Assembly (NCBI RefSeq): GCF_040144835.1
Contig: NZ_CP151632.1
Span: forward strand, 3,100,001-3,164,000
Source: Microbacterium sp. LWS13-1.2
Lineage (GTDB): Bacteria; Actinomycetota; Actinomycetes; Actinomycetales; Microbacteriaceae
Direction of reading: 5' to 3'
Length of the DNA stretch: 64,000 nucleotides
A model generated the notes under the pieces. That model did no database searches. It had not been told where the DNA came from and saw nothing but the letters and a program-made list of their open reading frames with translations. The translations under genes were made by a program, and so were the position numbers. This document shows positions 19,369 through 29,041 of this stretch, in pieces (positions within the stretch are counted from its first letter, which is position 1; each line of letters begins with the position of its first letter).

Positions 19369-19973
19369 ACGAGCCCGTCCGTGTCGCGCTGCAGACGGAT
19401 GCCGCGGCGGAACGCGAGCGAGATCAGACCCAGCACGGTCGCGGCGATCCAGATCGGGATGAACGACGCCGTGGTCGCCCAGGAATTCGGCTGGAAGTCG
19501 CCGAGCCCCGCGGCGGCGAGGACGCCGTTGCGCCCGAGCGTATCGAGGAGGGAGACCGCCAGCGCCCCGCCGAACATCGTCCAGCCGGCGGCGTCGAGCA
19601 GGCGCGGATTGGCCGGGTCGAAGAACCGTCCTCTGAGGAACCGCAGCGCCAGTGTTCCGAACAGCGCGATCACGACGAGCCACGCGATCGCGCCCACGAT
19701 GATCGACGCACCGATCGAGACCGTGGAGAGGGCGTTCACACCCTCGGCGATCACGTCGCCTTCCGTCACGCGCACCGTCGTCTCGGGCACGCCGTCGGCG
19801 GGTGCGAAGTCCGCGGGCACGCCCGCGAACGGCACGGGGACCGACACCCCGTCAAGGGTGAACGTCTCGAACCACCGCAGAACCGATGTCAGCACCACGA
19901 TCGCCGCGACCACGCCGGCGACCACGAGGGTCGAGAGGATGTCGTTGCGCTCCTTGGTCGTCGTCTCACGCAT
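19365..19973 (-). CDS. DUF2975-like membrane protein (second copy)
   Basis: 202 residues with four membrane segments, a large extracytoplasmic loop after the first, and the C-terminal R-L-Q-R-D-T-D-G-L-V that closely matches its upstream neighbour. Size and gene association indicate the DUF2975 family (function unknown). The start (MRETTTKERND) overlaps the preceding stop by ATGA, and its stop overlaps the XRE start. It looks like the product of a tandem duplication with the next gene. Confidence 0.75.
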   Translation of the reverse strand: MRETTTKERNDILSTLVVAGVVAAIVVLTSVLRWFETFTLDGVSVPVPFAGVPADFAPADGVPETTVRVTEGDVIAEGVNALSTVSIGASIIVGAIAWLVVIALFGTLALRFLRGRFFDPANPRLLDAAGWTMFGGALAVSLLDTLGRNGVLAAAGLGDFQPNSWATTASFIPIWIAATVLGLISLAFRRGIRLQRDTDGLV

Positions 19974-20611
19974 CACACCAGTCCTTCCGTCTCGCGCTGC
20001 AGGCGCGCGCCGATCTCGAACGACGCCGCGATGAGCGCGAGCGCCAGACCCCAGCCGAACGGGGCGAGATCCACCTGCAGGAGGAAGGTCCAGAATGTCT
20101 CGGAGACGGCGGCGTCCCCGGCCGCCTGCACCTCCACGAGCTGTTCGACGAGGATGGCCCGGCCGATCGCTCCGAACAGCTGGCCCAAGATGCCGCCCGC
20201 GATCACCAGGCACGCGGCGACGCCGATAGCCACGGACATCGCCCTGCGGAATGGGCGCGCGCGGAGCAGGGAGACGCCGAGCCACCATGTCACGCCGCAG
20301 ACGCCGATGGTCGCGAGGGCAGGAAGTGCACCCTCGAGGAACAGCATCCAGCTGGTTCCGGCCGGCACGGTGGCGAAGGTCACGTCCGCGGACGTGTATT
20401 GCGCATCGTTGATGCCGGGAACGCCGTCGAGCACGGTCACATCGCCGCCGGTGACCGGCAGCGGCACCGTGACGTCGGCCCCGAAGACTGCGAAAGCGCG
20501 CTGCACGATCGCGACCACCGCCACGATGGCGACGCTGATCGCACCGGTGGCGATGACTCCGAGCGCGATCCCTTCCGCTCGGGTGGTCGAGTTCCGCTGT
20601 GTGGCGTACAT
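19973..20611 (-). CDS. DUF2975-like membrane protein (first copy)
   Basis: 212 residues, same topology as the gene downstream: four membrane segments, a beta-rich extracytoplasmic loop (T-V-P-L-P-V-T-G-G-D-V-T-V-L-D-G-V-P-G) and a final R-L-Q-R-E-T-E-G-L-V. The start MYATQRN at 20611 is chosen because the longer frame would run through the AT-rich operator region. It is the first gene of the operon; the palindrome lies 16-35 nt upstream of its start codon. Confidence 0.75.
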   Translation of the reverse strand: MYATQRNSTTRAEGIALGVIATGAISVAIVAVVAIVQRAFAVFGADVTVPLPVTGGDVTVLDGVPGINDAQYTSADVTFATVPAGTSWMLFLEGALPALATIGVCGVTWWLGVSLLRARPFRRAMSVAIGVAACLVIAGGILGQLFGAIGRAILVEQLVEVQAAGDAAVSETFWTFLLQVDLAPFGWGLALALIAASFEIGARLQRETEGLV

Positions 20612-20626
20612 CGTCGGCCTTTCATA

Positions 20627-20646
20627 TCGATAAACGTTGTTATCGA
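20627..20646. promoter_or_regulatory. Palindromic operator for the DUF2975/XRE operon
   Basis: TCGATAA, 6-nt spacer, TTATCGA: a perfect 7-bp inverted repeat in a locally AT-rich stretch just upstream of the operon. It is nested in a weaker outer repeat (CATATCG at 20623-20629 and CGATATG at 20651-20657). Size and symmetry fit a dimeric XRE repressor; the gene product encoded at the end of the operon is the obvious candidate. Confidence 0.6.
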
Positions 20647-20793
20647 AGAACGATATGCCCATTGGATGCCGCGGGTCAAGGCATCCGTCGATCCCGCGGT
20701 GTTCCTCCCCACGCATTCCGCGCCCGCTCACCGACGGAGAAACGGCGCGCTATGCCCACGGCGAACACGGGTATGCGGCATCCACCCGCTGGC

Positions 20794-20799
20794 TACCCT
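20794..20799 (+). promoter_or_regulatory. Putative -10 element upstream of the clpC leader ORF
   Basis: TACCCT, exactly 6 nt before an ATG at 20806. The same geometry as the other leaderless starts in the window, but here the ATG belongs to a 14-codon ORF and not to clpC. Confidence 0.5.
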
Positions 20800-20805
20800 C
20801 GATGT

Positions 20806-20850
20806 ATGGCGAAGTGGGCTCAGCAGACCCGCATCGCCCTGGAGGAGTGA
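20806..20850 (+). CDS. Short leader ORF (14 codons) immediately before clpC
   Basis: ATG at 20806 encodes MAKWAQQTRIALEE and stops at 20848-20850, directly abutting an ATG at 20851 and 3 nt before the preferred clpC start at 20854. The ribosome site for clpC (GGAGGAG, 20841-20847) lies inside the last codons of this ORF. The -10 at 20794-20799 would make it the leaderless first ORF of the clpC mRNA. It may be a translated leader that couples or regulates clpC; coding is inferred from position alone. Confidence 0.4.
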   Translation: MAKWAQQTRIALEE

Positions 20851-20853
20851 ATG

Positions 20854-23379
<2,526 letters not shown>

Positions 23380-23410
23380 CCCTTCGACAAGCTCAGGGAC
23401 CGGTTGGTTC

Positions 23411-23457
23411 ACGAAGAGCGGATGCCGCGGCCACAGGCCGCGGCATCCGCTCTTCGT
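23411..23457 (+). terminator. Strong hairpin downstream of clpC
   Basis: A perfect 22-bp inverted repeat (23411-23432 and 23436-23457) with a 3-nt loop, 31 nt after the clpC stop. There is no long T-run, as is common in high-GC actinobacteria. Likely the clpC transcription terminator. Confidence 0.75.
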
Positions 23458-23488
23458 CGTCCGGGGTGTGGGGCGTGCACCGCGATCC

Positions 23489-23586
23489 CGGTCGTTGAGC
23501 GAGCGAGGGACGAGCGAGACGAAACGCTCCGCACCCGACCAGCGACGTTTCGTCTCGGTCGCTGGCGCTCCCTCGCTCAACGACCG
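23489..23586. repeat. Dispersed palindromic repeat (GTTGAGCGAGCG family)
   Basis: Two imperfect inverted arms (23489-23526 and 23546-23586) built on CGGTCGTTGAGCGAGCG ... GAGCGAGACGAAACG. The same unit recurs at 28822-29019. The element fills most of the gap between clpC and the acetyltransferase gene and ends about 12 nt before the probable -10 of that gene. Confidence 0.75.
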
Positions 23587-23598
23587 AGGGTGGGCATC

Positions 23599-23604
23599 TA
23601 CGCT
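23599..23604 (+). promoter_or_regulatory. Putative -10 element, leaderless acetyltransferase start
   Basis: TACGCT, 6 nt before the GTG at 23611. It decides between this start and longer in-frame alternatives that would run through the palindromic repeat. Confidence 0.5.
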
Positions 23605-23610
23605 GGACGG

Positions 23611-24114
23611 GTGGCAGAGTTCACGGTCAGGCCCGCGCGCACGCGCGACGTCCGCCGCATCCAGGCGCTCCTCGAGCCGTTCGTGCAGCGGCGCATCCTG
23701 CTCGGCAAGGATCTGGTCGTCCTCTACGAGGCGACGCAGCAGTTCCTCGTCGCCGAGGATGCGGACGGCGAGCTCATCGGCTGCGGCGCGCTGCACGTCA
23801 TGTGGGAGGACCTCGGCGAGGTCCGCACGCTGATCGTCGCGGACGGCTGGCTGCACCACGGCGTGGGCCGGGGGATCGTCGAGGCGCTCGAGGAGAACGC
23901 CCGAGCCCTCGGCCTGTCTCGGCTGTTCTGCCTGACATTCGAGGTGGACTTCTTCACGCGGCGCGGCTTCGAGCCGATCGGCGAGCAGGTCGTCGACCCG
24001 GACGTGTACTCCCAGCTCATCCGCTCGCCCGACGAGGGCATCGCCGAGTTCCTCGACCTGGCGCACGTGAAGCCGAACACCCTCGGCAACACCCGCATGA
24101 TGAAGCGCCTCTGA
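23611..24114 (+). CDS. GNAT N-acetyltransferase, amino-acid acetyltransferase (ArgA-type) family
   Basis: 167-residue single GNAT domain. Visible are the central strand (E-V-R-T-L-I-V-A), the acetyl-CoA loop H-H-G-V-G-R-G-I-V and a late F-F-T-R-R-G-F-E-P-I strand. The sequence resembles the short amino-acid N-acetyltransferases annotated in actinobacteria as catalysing N-acetylglutamate formation for arginine synthesis, but substrate is not proven by motifs and no arg genes are nearby. Start at GTG 23611 is favoured by the -10; the upstream in-frame 69 codons are repeat DNA. Confidence 0.8.
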   Translation: MAEFTVRPARTRDVRRIQALLEPFVQRRILLGKDLVVLYEATQQFLVAEDADGELIGCGALHVMWEDLGEVRTLIVADGWLHHGVGRGIVEALEENARALGLSRLFCLTFEVDFFTRRGFEPIGEQVVDPDVYSQLIRSPDEGIAEFLDLAHVKPNTLGNTRMMKRL

Positions 24115-24189
24115 CCCTGTTCGCAACGCCGACAGGCACCGGCTCGCCGGATGCGGGGCGCGCCGACCGCAGAACATAGGCGCCGCGGT

Positions 24190-24195
24190 TAACCT
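24190..24195 (+). promoter_or_regulatory. Putative -10 element, leaderless start of the DUF4232-like gene
   Basis: TAACCT, 6 nt before the ATG at 24202. Confidence 0.5.
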
Positions 24196-24201
24196 GTCAG
24201 C

Positions 24202-24906
24202 ATGACCGGCACCACTCCGCGACGTCGCCCCTCTCGGGCGGTGTACCGTCGACGGCGTCTTGTCGTGCTGCTGATCGCGCTGCTCGTGATCGCGGGCGTC
24301 GTCTGGCTCCTCATCGCCCAGCCGTGGGCGGTCGCCGCGACGGACTCGTCGGACAAGCCCGACCCCGGGCAGCAGCAGAGCACGGCCGAATCCCTTCCGG
24401 TGCCATCCGGGCAGGCGACCACCGGCGGCACCGAGACCGGCGCCGTCGAGGGCGCGGTGGTCGAAGGTGCGACGCCGACTCCCGGTGCGACCCCGGCAGC
24501 GCTGCCCTGCGTCGCGAGCGAGATCACGGTCGAGGCCGTCACGAGCGCCGACACCTACGCGGGTGACCAGAACCCGCAGTTCTCGATCAGCCTCACCAAC
24601 AACGGCGCCGACTGCACCCTCAACGTGGGCACCACCGCGCAGTCGTTCACGGTCACCAGCGGCGACGACGTCTGGTGGCGCTCGACCGACTGCCAGAGCG
24701 AGCCGAGCGACATGGTGGTGCTGATCGCCGCCGGCCAGACGGTGTCGAGTGCCGCTCCTCTCACGTGGGACCGGACGCGCTCGGCCGTGGGCACCTGCGC
24801 CGACGGCAACCGCCCGCTGGCACCCGGCGGTGGCGCGTCGTACCACCTCTCGGTCGAGATCGGCGGCATCGCGTCGACCGAGCCGAAGCAGTTCCTCCTG
24901 TACTGA
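24202..24906 (+). CDS. Membrane-anchored extracytoplasmic protein, possibly DUF4232-like
   Basis: 234 residues: a basic N-terminus (R-R-R-P-S-R-A-V-Y-R-R-R-R), one membrane segment (about 22-43), a Thr/Pro/Gly-rich linker to about residue 98, and a beta-rich domain with four cysteines (C101, C133, C154, C193) suggesting two disulfides. The domain looks like the DUF4232 sandwich found in many actinobacterial envelope proteins; this is a weak family call. Monocistronic, with a terminator right after it. Confidence 0.65.
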   Translation: MTGTTPRRRPSRAVYRRRRLVVLLIALLVIAGVVWLLIAQPWAVAATDSSDKPDPGQQQSTAESLPVPSGQATTGGTETGAVEGAVVEGATPTPGATPAALPCVASEITVEAVTSADTYAGDQNPQFSISLTNNGADCTLNVGTTAQSFTVTSGDDVWWRSTDCQSEPSDMVVLIAAGQTVSSAAPLTWDRTRSAVGTCADGNRPLAPGGGASYHLSVEIGGIASTEPKQFLLY

Positions 24907-24922
24907 GGAGCGCGAACGACGA

Positions 24923-24950
24923 AGCGGGGCGGCCCCCAGACCGCCCCGCT
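24923..24950. terminator. Bidirectional-looking terminator hairpin
   Basis: A 10-bp GC-rich stem (24923-24932 with 24941-24950) around an 8-nt loop, between the converging DUF4232-like gene and the permease gene. Confidence 0.7.
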
Positions 24951-24984
24951 CCTCTCCCCCACGTGAGGTTCTGGCCGAACTCCG

Positions 24985-26553
24985 CTAGGGCTTGTCGCCG
25001 AACACCTCGGTCTCCATCGCGTCGTACCCCTCCGCCTGCGGGTCGCCGTGCTTCCCGCCCGAGAGGGCGTACTCCTCTTCTGGAGAGAGCACGAGACGGT
25101 GGCGGAAGTAGACCGCGAATCCGACGAGGATCACGACGTAGACGATGGCGATCGCGACGATGGCGGGCCGCGCCGGCTCGTTGATGAAGAAGCCGAAGAA
25201 GATCAGCACCGAGACGGCGCCCGCGATGACGGCACCCGGGATGCCCCACGGGCTGCGGTACGGACGATTCGCGTTCGGGTACTTGCGGCGCAGGATCACG
25301 TACGACGTCATCTGCAGCGCGTAGGCGATGACCGCTCCCCAGATCGCGATGTTCAGCACGATCGCTCCCGCCACGCCGCCGGTGCCGCCGAGCGAGTCGA
25401 CGAGCACGAGGGCGATGAAGCCGATCACCGCGCCCACCACGAGCGCGACCCACGGGGTCGCACGCTTGCCGGTGAGCGACAGGAACTTCGGGTAGTAGCC
25501 CGCCCGGGACAGCGAGTACATGTTGCGCCCGTAGGCGAACATGATGCCCTGCAGCGAGGCGAGCAGGCCGATGAGGGCGAACAGGGCGAGCACGGCCGCC
25601 AGCTCGTCGCCGACGATCGCCCGGAAGCCGTCGAGCAGCGGCTCGCCCGCGCTGCCGGTCGCCTCGGCGCCCACGACGCCGGTGTTCAGGAACAGCACGA
25701 GCAGGCCGGTGACGATGAGGGTCGTGCGGGCGATGAAGCCGGCACGCGGGATGTCCCGCTCGGGGTTGTGCGACTCCTCCGCCGCGAGCGGCAGCTCCTC
25801 GATGCCGAGGAAGAACCACATCGCGTACGGCAGGGCGAACAGGATCGGGATCACGCCGTGCGGCAGGAACGCGCTCTGGCCGGGATCCGGCGCGATGTCG
25901 AACAGCTTGTCCCAGCTGAACTGACCGGAGAAGAGCGCCATCACCGAGAACACCAGGATGATGGCGATCGAGATAATCGAGACGACGATCGCGAACTTGA
26001 ACGAGATCGCGGCGCCGGCGGCGTTCAGCGCGATGAAGGCCGCGTAGAGGATGATCCACCACACCCACGTCGGCATCGAGAAGCTCAGCAGCTCGCTGGT
26101 GATGGCGTCCGCGTAGGACGCGGAGAAGTACACGATGACCGCGGTCGTCGCGACGTACTCGATCGTCTCGGCGGCGCCGGTGACCAGGCCGCCCCACGGC
26201 CCCATCGCGGATCGCGCGAACGAATACGCGCCGCCGGTGTGCGGCATCGCGGCCGCCATCTCGCCGATCGAGAAGATCATGCCGTAGTACATGACGACGA
26301 GGATGGCGAAGGCGATGAGCATGCCGCCGAAGCCGGCGTAGCCGATGCCGAAGTTCCATCCCGAGAAGTCGCCCGAGATGACGGCGGCGACGGCGAGGCC
26401 CCACAGGCCCCAGACGCCGGCCGAGCGCTTCAGGGTGCGCTTCTGGAAATAGTCCTGACCGGCTCGCCTATAGGTCGCCCCTGCGACCTTCGACGAACTG
26501 TCGGTGTGGGATGCCGGTGACTCCGGCTGTGGTGCACTGCTCGCTTGGGACAT
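24985..26553 (-). CDS. APC-family permease, ethanolamine permease-like
   Basis: 522 residues with about 12 membrane segments. The APC-superfamily TM1 motif (S-G-D-F-S-G-W-N) and the segment G-E-M-A-A-A-M-P-H-T-G-G-A-Y after TM2 are clear; the combination resembles the Eat-type ethanolamine permeases. It diverges from the glutamine synthetase-like gene, so both probably share a control region at 26554-26739. Uptake of ethanolamine or another amine is inferred from family and context. Confidence 0.85.
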   Translation of the reverse strand: MSQASSAPQPESPASHTDSSSKVAGATYRRAGQDYFQKRTLKRSAGVWGLWGLAVAAVISGDFSGWNFGIGYAGFGGMLIAFAILVVMYYGMIFSIGEMAAAMPHTGGAYSFARSAMGPWGGLVTGAAETIEYVATTAVIVYFSASYADAITSELLSFSMPTWVWWIILYAAFIALNAAGAAISFKFAIVVSIISIAIILVFSVMALFSGQFSWDKLFDIAPDPGQSAFLPHGVIPILFALPYAMWFFLGIEELPLAAEESHNPERDIPRAGFIARTTLIVTGLLVLFLNTGVVGAEATGSAGEPLLDGFRAIVGDELAAVLALFALIGLLASLQGIMFAYGRNMYSLSRAGYYPKFLSLTGKRATPWVALVVGAVIGFIALVLVDSLGGTGGVAGAIVLNIAIWGAVIAYALQMTSYVILRRKYPNANRPYRSPWGIPGAVIAGAVSVLIFFGFFINEPARPAIVAIAIVYVVILVGFAVYFRHRLVLSPEEEYALSGGKHGDPQAEGYDAMETEVFGDKP

Positions 26554-26739
26554 CGGTCCTCCAAGGATTAGCGAAGGGGGTGCGCTCGGGTGCGCTCACG
26601 CGCTTTCCGCCGATTGTGGCGCCTATTGGTGGGCTGTGTCTACCTTTGAAACGGATTTTGGCTAGAGTGTGCGGGTGAACGCGGTTCGGGGGACCGCGCT
26701 CACGAGTCTCGTCGCACGTCGACACAGGAGGAGGAACGG

Positions 26740-28095
26740 GTGCCGGGCAACCTCACGGTCGAGCAGCTGAACGCCGGGATCGCCGCGGGCGACATCGACA
26801 CCGTCGTCGTCGCCTTCGCCGATGCGCAGGGGCGCCTTGTCGGCAAGCGCGTCTCGGCGCGCCTCTTCCAGGAGGAGGTGCTTCCGCACGGCGCGGAGGC
26901 GTGCAACTACCTCCTGTCGGTCGACGTCGACATGAACACCGTCAACGGCTACGCGATGTCGAGCTGGGAGACCGGGTACGGCGACATGATGCTGCGACCA
27001 GATGTCGCGACGCTCCGCCGCATCCCGTGGCTCCCGGGCTCGGCGCTGGTCATGGCGGACCTCACGTGGGACAACGGCGAGCCCGTCGTGCAGTCGCCTC
27101 GCGACATCCTGAACCGCCAGCGCACCCGGCTCGCCGACCGCGGTCTGGTGGCATTCTCGGGCACCGAGCTGGAGTTCATCGTCTTCGACGACACGTACCG
27201 GGATGCCTGGGCCAAGGGCTACCGCGGGCTCACCCCGTCGACCGACTACAACGTCGACTACGACCTGCTCGCCTCGGGCCGTCTCGAGCCGCTGCTGCGC
27301 GACATCCGTCTGTCGATGGATGGCGCCGGCCTGTACACCGAGGGCGTCAAGGGCGAGTGCAACCTCGGCCAGCAGGAGATCGCGTTCCGCTACGCCGAGG
27401 TGCAGGAGACCGCCGACCAGCACGCTATCTACAAGAACGGCGCGAAGGCCATCGCCGCGCATCACGGCAAGGCACTGACCTTCATGGCGAAGTTCAACGA
27501 GCGCGAGGGCAACAGCTGCCACATCCACCTCTCGGTGCGGTCGGTCGCCGGCGATCCCGTGATGGCGGGCGACGGCGAGCACGGCTTCAGTCCGCTCATG
27601 GAGCACTGGATCGCCGGCATCCTCGCCACCCTGCGCGAGTTCACGCTGCTGTTCGCCCCGAACATCAACTCGTACAAGCGGTTCGCGAAGGGCTCGTTCG
27701 CTCCCACCGGCATCGCGTGGGGGATCGACAACCGCACGTGCGCACTGCGGGTCATCGGCCGGGGTCAGTCGCTTCGCGTCGAGAACCGGGTGCCCGGCGG
27801 CGACGTCAACCCGTATCTCGGCATCGCGGCGATCATCGCCGGCGGCCTGCACGGCATCGAGCACGAGCTCCGGCTGCCCGACCGGCTCGAGGGCAACGCG
27901 TACACGTCCGGCGTCGACTACCTGCCGACGACGCTGCGCGAGGCCGCGCAGCTGTTCGACGAGTCGGCCATCGCCCGCGCCGCCTTCGGCGACGACATGG
28001 TCGACCACTACCTGAACCAGGCGCGCATCGAGGTCGAGGCCTACGACGCGGCCGTGACCGATTGGGAGAGAGTCCGTGGTTTCGAACGGCTCTGA
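26740..28095 (+). CDS. Glutamine synthetase-family ligase (gamma-glutamyl amide synthetase type)
   Basis: 451 residues. The N-terminal beta-grasp segment (F-A-D-A-Q-G-R-L-V-G-K-R), the E-L-E-F-I-V-F metal site, the C-H-I-H-L-S loop and R-V-I-G-R-G-Q-S-L-R-V-E-N-R-V-P-G-G-D are those of the GS superfamily. The neighbours (amine permease, C26 hydrolase, aldehyde dehydrogenase) point to a gamma-glutamylpolyamine or gamma-glutamylethanolamide synthetase and not a housekeeping GlnA. The GTG has a strong AGGAGGAGG ribosome site. TAGAGT at 26663-26668 is a possible -10. The 3' end overlaps the hydrolase gene by 20 nt. Confidence 0.88.
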   Translation: MPGNLTVEQLNAGIAAGDIDTVVVAFADAQGRLVGKRVSARLFQEEVLPHGAEACNYLLSVDVDMNTVNGYAMSSWETGYGDMMLRPDVATLRRIPWLPGSALVMADLTWDNGEPVVQSPRDILNRQRTRLADRGLVAFSGTELEFIVFDDTYRDAWAKGYRGLTPSTDYNVDYDLLASGRLEPLLRDIRLSMDGAGLYTEGVKGECNLGQQEIAFRYAEVQETADQHAIYKNGAKAIAAHHGKALTFMAKFNEREGNSCHIHLSVRSVAGDPVMAGDGEHGFSPLMEHWIAGILATLREFTLLFAPNINSYKRFAKGSFAPTGIAWGIDNRTCALRVIGRGQSLRVENRVPGGDVNPYLGIAAIIAGGLHGIEHELRLPDRLEGNAYTSGVDYLPTTLREAAQLFDESAIARAAFGDDMVDHYLNQARIEVEAYDAAVTDWERVRGFERL

Positions 28096-29041
28096 CGGGA
28101 CAGGGCGCCGACCGGTCATCGGCCTGACGACCTACCTCGAGCAGGCGAAGCAGGGGGTCTGGGACGTCCGCGCCGCCTTCCTGCCGCAGCAGTACTTCGA
28201 CTCGGTGACGGCGTCGGGCGGCATCGCGGTGCTGCTGCCGCCGCAGCCCGAGCCGGATGCCGCAGCCGGGGCGGTGCTCGAGGGCCTCGACGGTCTGATC
28301 CTCACCGGGGGGCTCGACGTCGACCCGTCGCTGTACGGCGCCCAGCGGCATCCGCTCACCGACCCGGCGCGTCCCGAGCGCGACGCGTGGGAGCTGGCCC
28401 TGTTCCGCGGGGCGGAACAGCGCCGCATGCCGGTGCTCGCGATCTGCCGCGGGCTCCAGCTCGTCAACGTCGCGCGCGGCGGCACGCTGCACCAGCACCT
28501 GCCCGAGGCGCTCGGAACCGAGCGGTTCCGCGTCGGCGGCGGTGTGTTCGCGACGAACGAGGTCGTCGTCGACGAGGGGTCGCGTCTCGCGGAGCTCGTC
28601 GGACCCGGGGGACTCGACGTGCACAGCTACCACCACCAGGGCATCGATCAGCTGGGCGCGCGGCTCATCGCCACCGCGCGCACCGACGACGGCCTCGTGC
28701 AGGCGTTCGAGTCGGACGGCGAGGGGTACGTCCTCGGCGTGCAGTGGCACCCCGAGGAGAACCGCGAGGACCGCCGCCTTTTCGCCGGTCTCGTCGCCCA
28801 GGCGTCGGTGTATGCCGTGACGGGTTCCCGGTCGTCGAGCGAGCGAGGAACGAGCGAGACGAAACGCGCCCAGCCGGGTTCCCGGTCGTTGAGCGAGCGC
28901 CCTTCGTCAAGCTCAGGAACCGCGAGCGAGACGAAACGCGCCCAGCGGGGTTCCCGGTCGTTGAGCGAGCGCCCTACGTCAAGCTCAGGAACCGCGAGCG
29001 AGACGAAACGCGCCCAGCCGTCGAACGGGGTCCTCGCATGA
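28076..29041 (+). CDS. Gamma-glutamyl-amide hydrolase (class I glutamine amidotransferase, PuuD-like) with repeat-encoded tail
   Basis: 321 residues. The class I amidotransferase triad is visible: C124 in I-C-R-G-L-Q-L, H225 and E227 in Q-W-H-P-E-E-N. It should release glutamate from a gamma-glutamyl intermediate (peptidase C26 family). The conserved domain ends near residue 248; residues 249-315 are encoded by the repeat array at 28822-29019 and are Ser/Glu/Arg-rich with no family counterpart. The stop overlaps the aldehyde dehydrogenase ATG. The start is GTG 28076 within the end of the preceding gene. Confidence 0.88.
   Translation: MVSNGSDGTGRRPVIGLTTYLEQAKQGVWDVRAAFLPQQYFDSVTASGGIAVLLPPQPEPDAAAGAVLEGLDGLILTGGLDVDPSLYGAQRHPLTDPARPERDAWELALFRGAEQRRMPVLAICRGLQLVNVARGGTLHQHLPEALGTERFRVGGGVFATNEVVVDEGSRLAELVGPGGLDVHSYHHQGIDQLGARLIATARTDDGLVQAFESDGEGYVLGVQWHPEENREDRRLFAGLVAQASVYAVTGSRSSSERGTSETKRAQPGSRSLSERPSSSSGTASETKRAQRGSRSLSERPTSSSGTASETKRAQPSNGVLA
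28822..29019 (+). repeat. In-frame repeat array in the 3' end of the hydrolase gene
   Basis: Three units: one of 54 bp (28822-28875) and two of 72 bp (28876-28947, 28948-29019), each built from GGGTTCCCGGTCGTTGAGCG and GAGCGAGACGAAACGCGCCC. The two longer units also contain the TCAAGCTCAGGAACCG segment. All unit lengths are multiples of three, so the reading frame is kept. The core matches the palindromic element at 23489-23586. Confidence 0.85.

Noticed and set aside
23404..23610. Longer N-terminus for the acetyltransferase
   Set aside because: It would translate the terminator and the palindromic repeat; the GTG at 23611 has a -10 at the leaderless distance and matches the domain start.
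28822..29019. CRISPR array
   Set aside because: Units are adjacent, translated in frame, lack unique spacers, and no cas genes are present.
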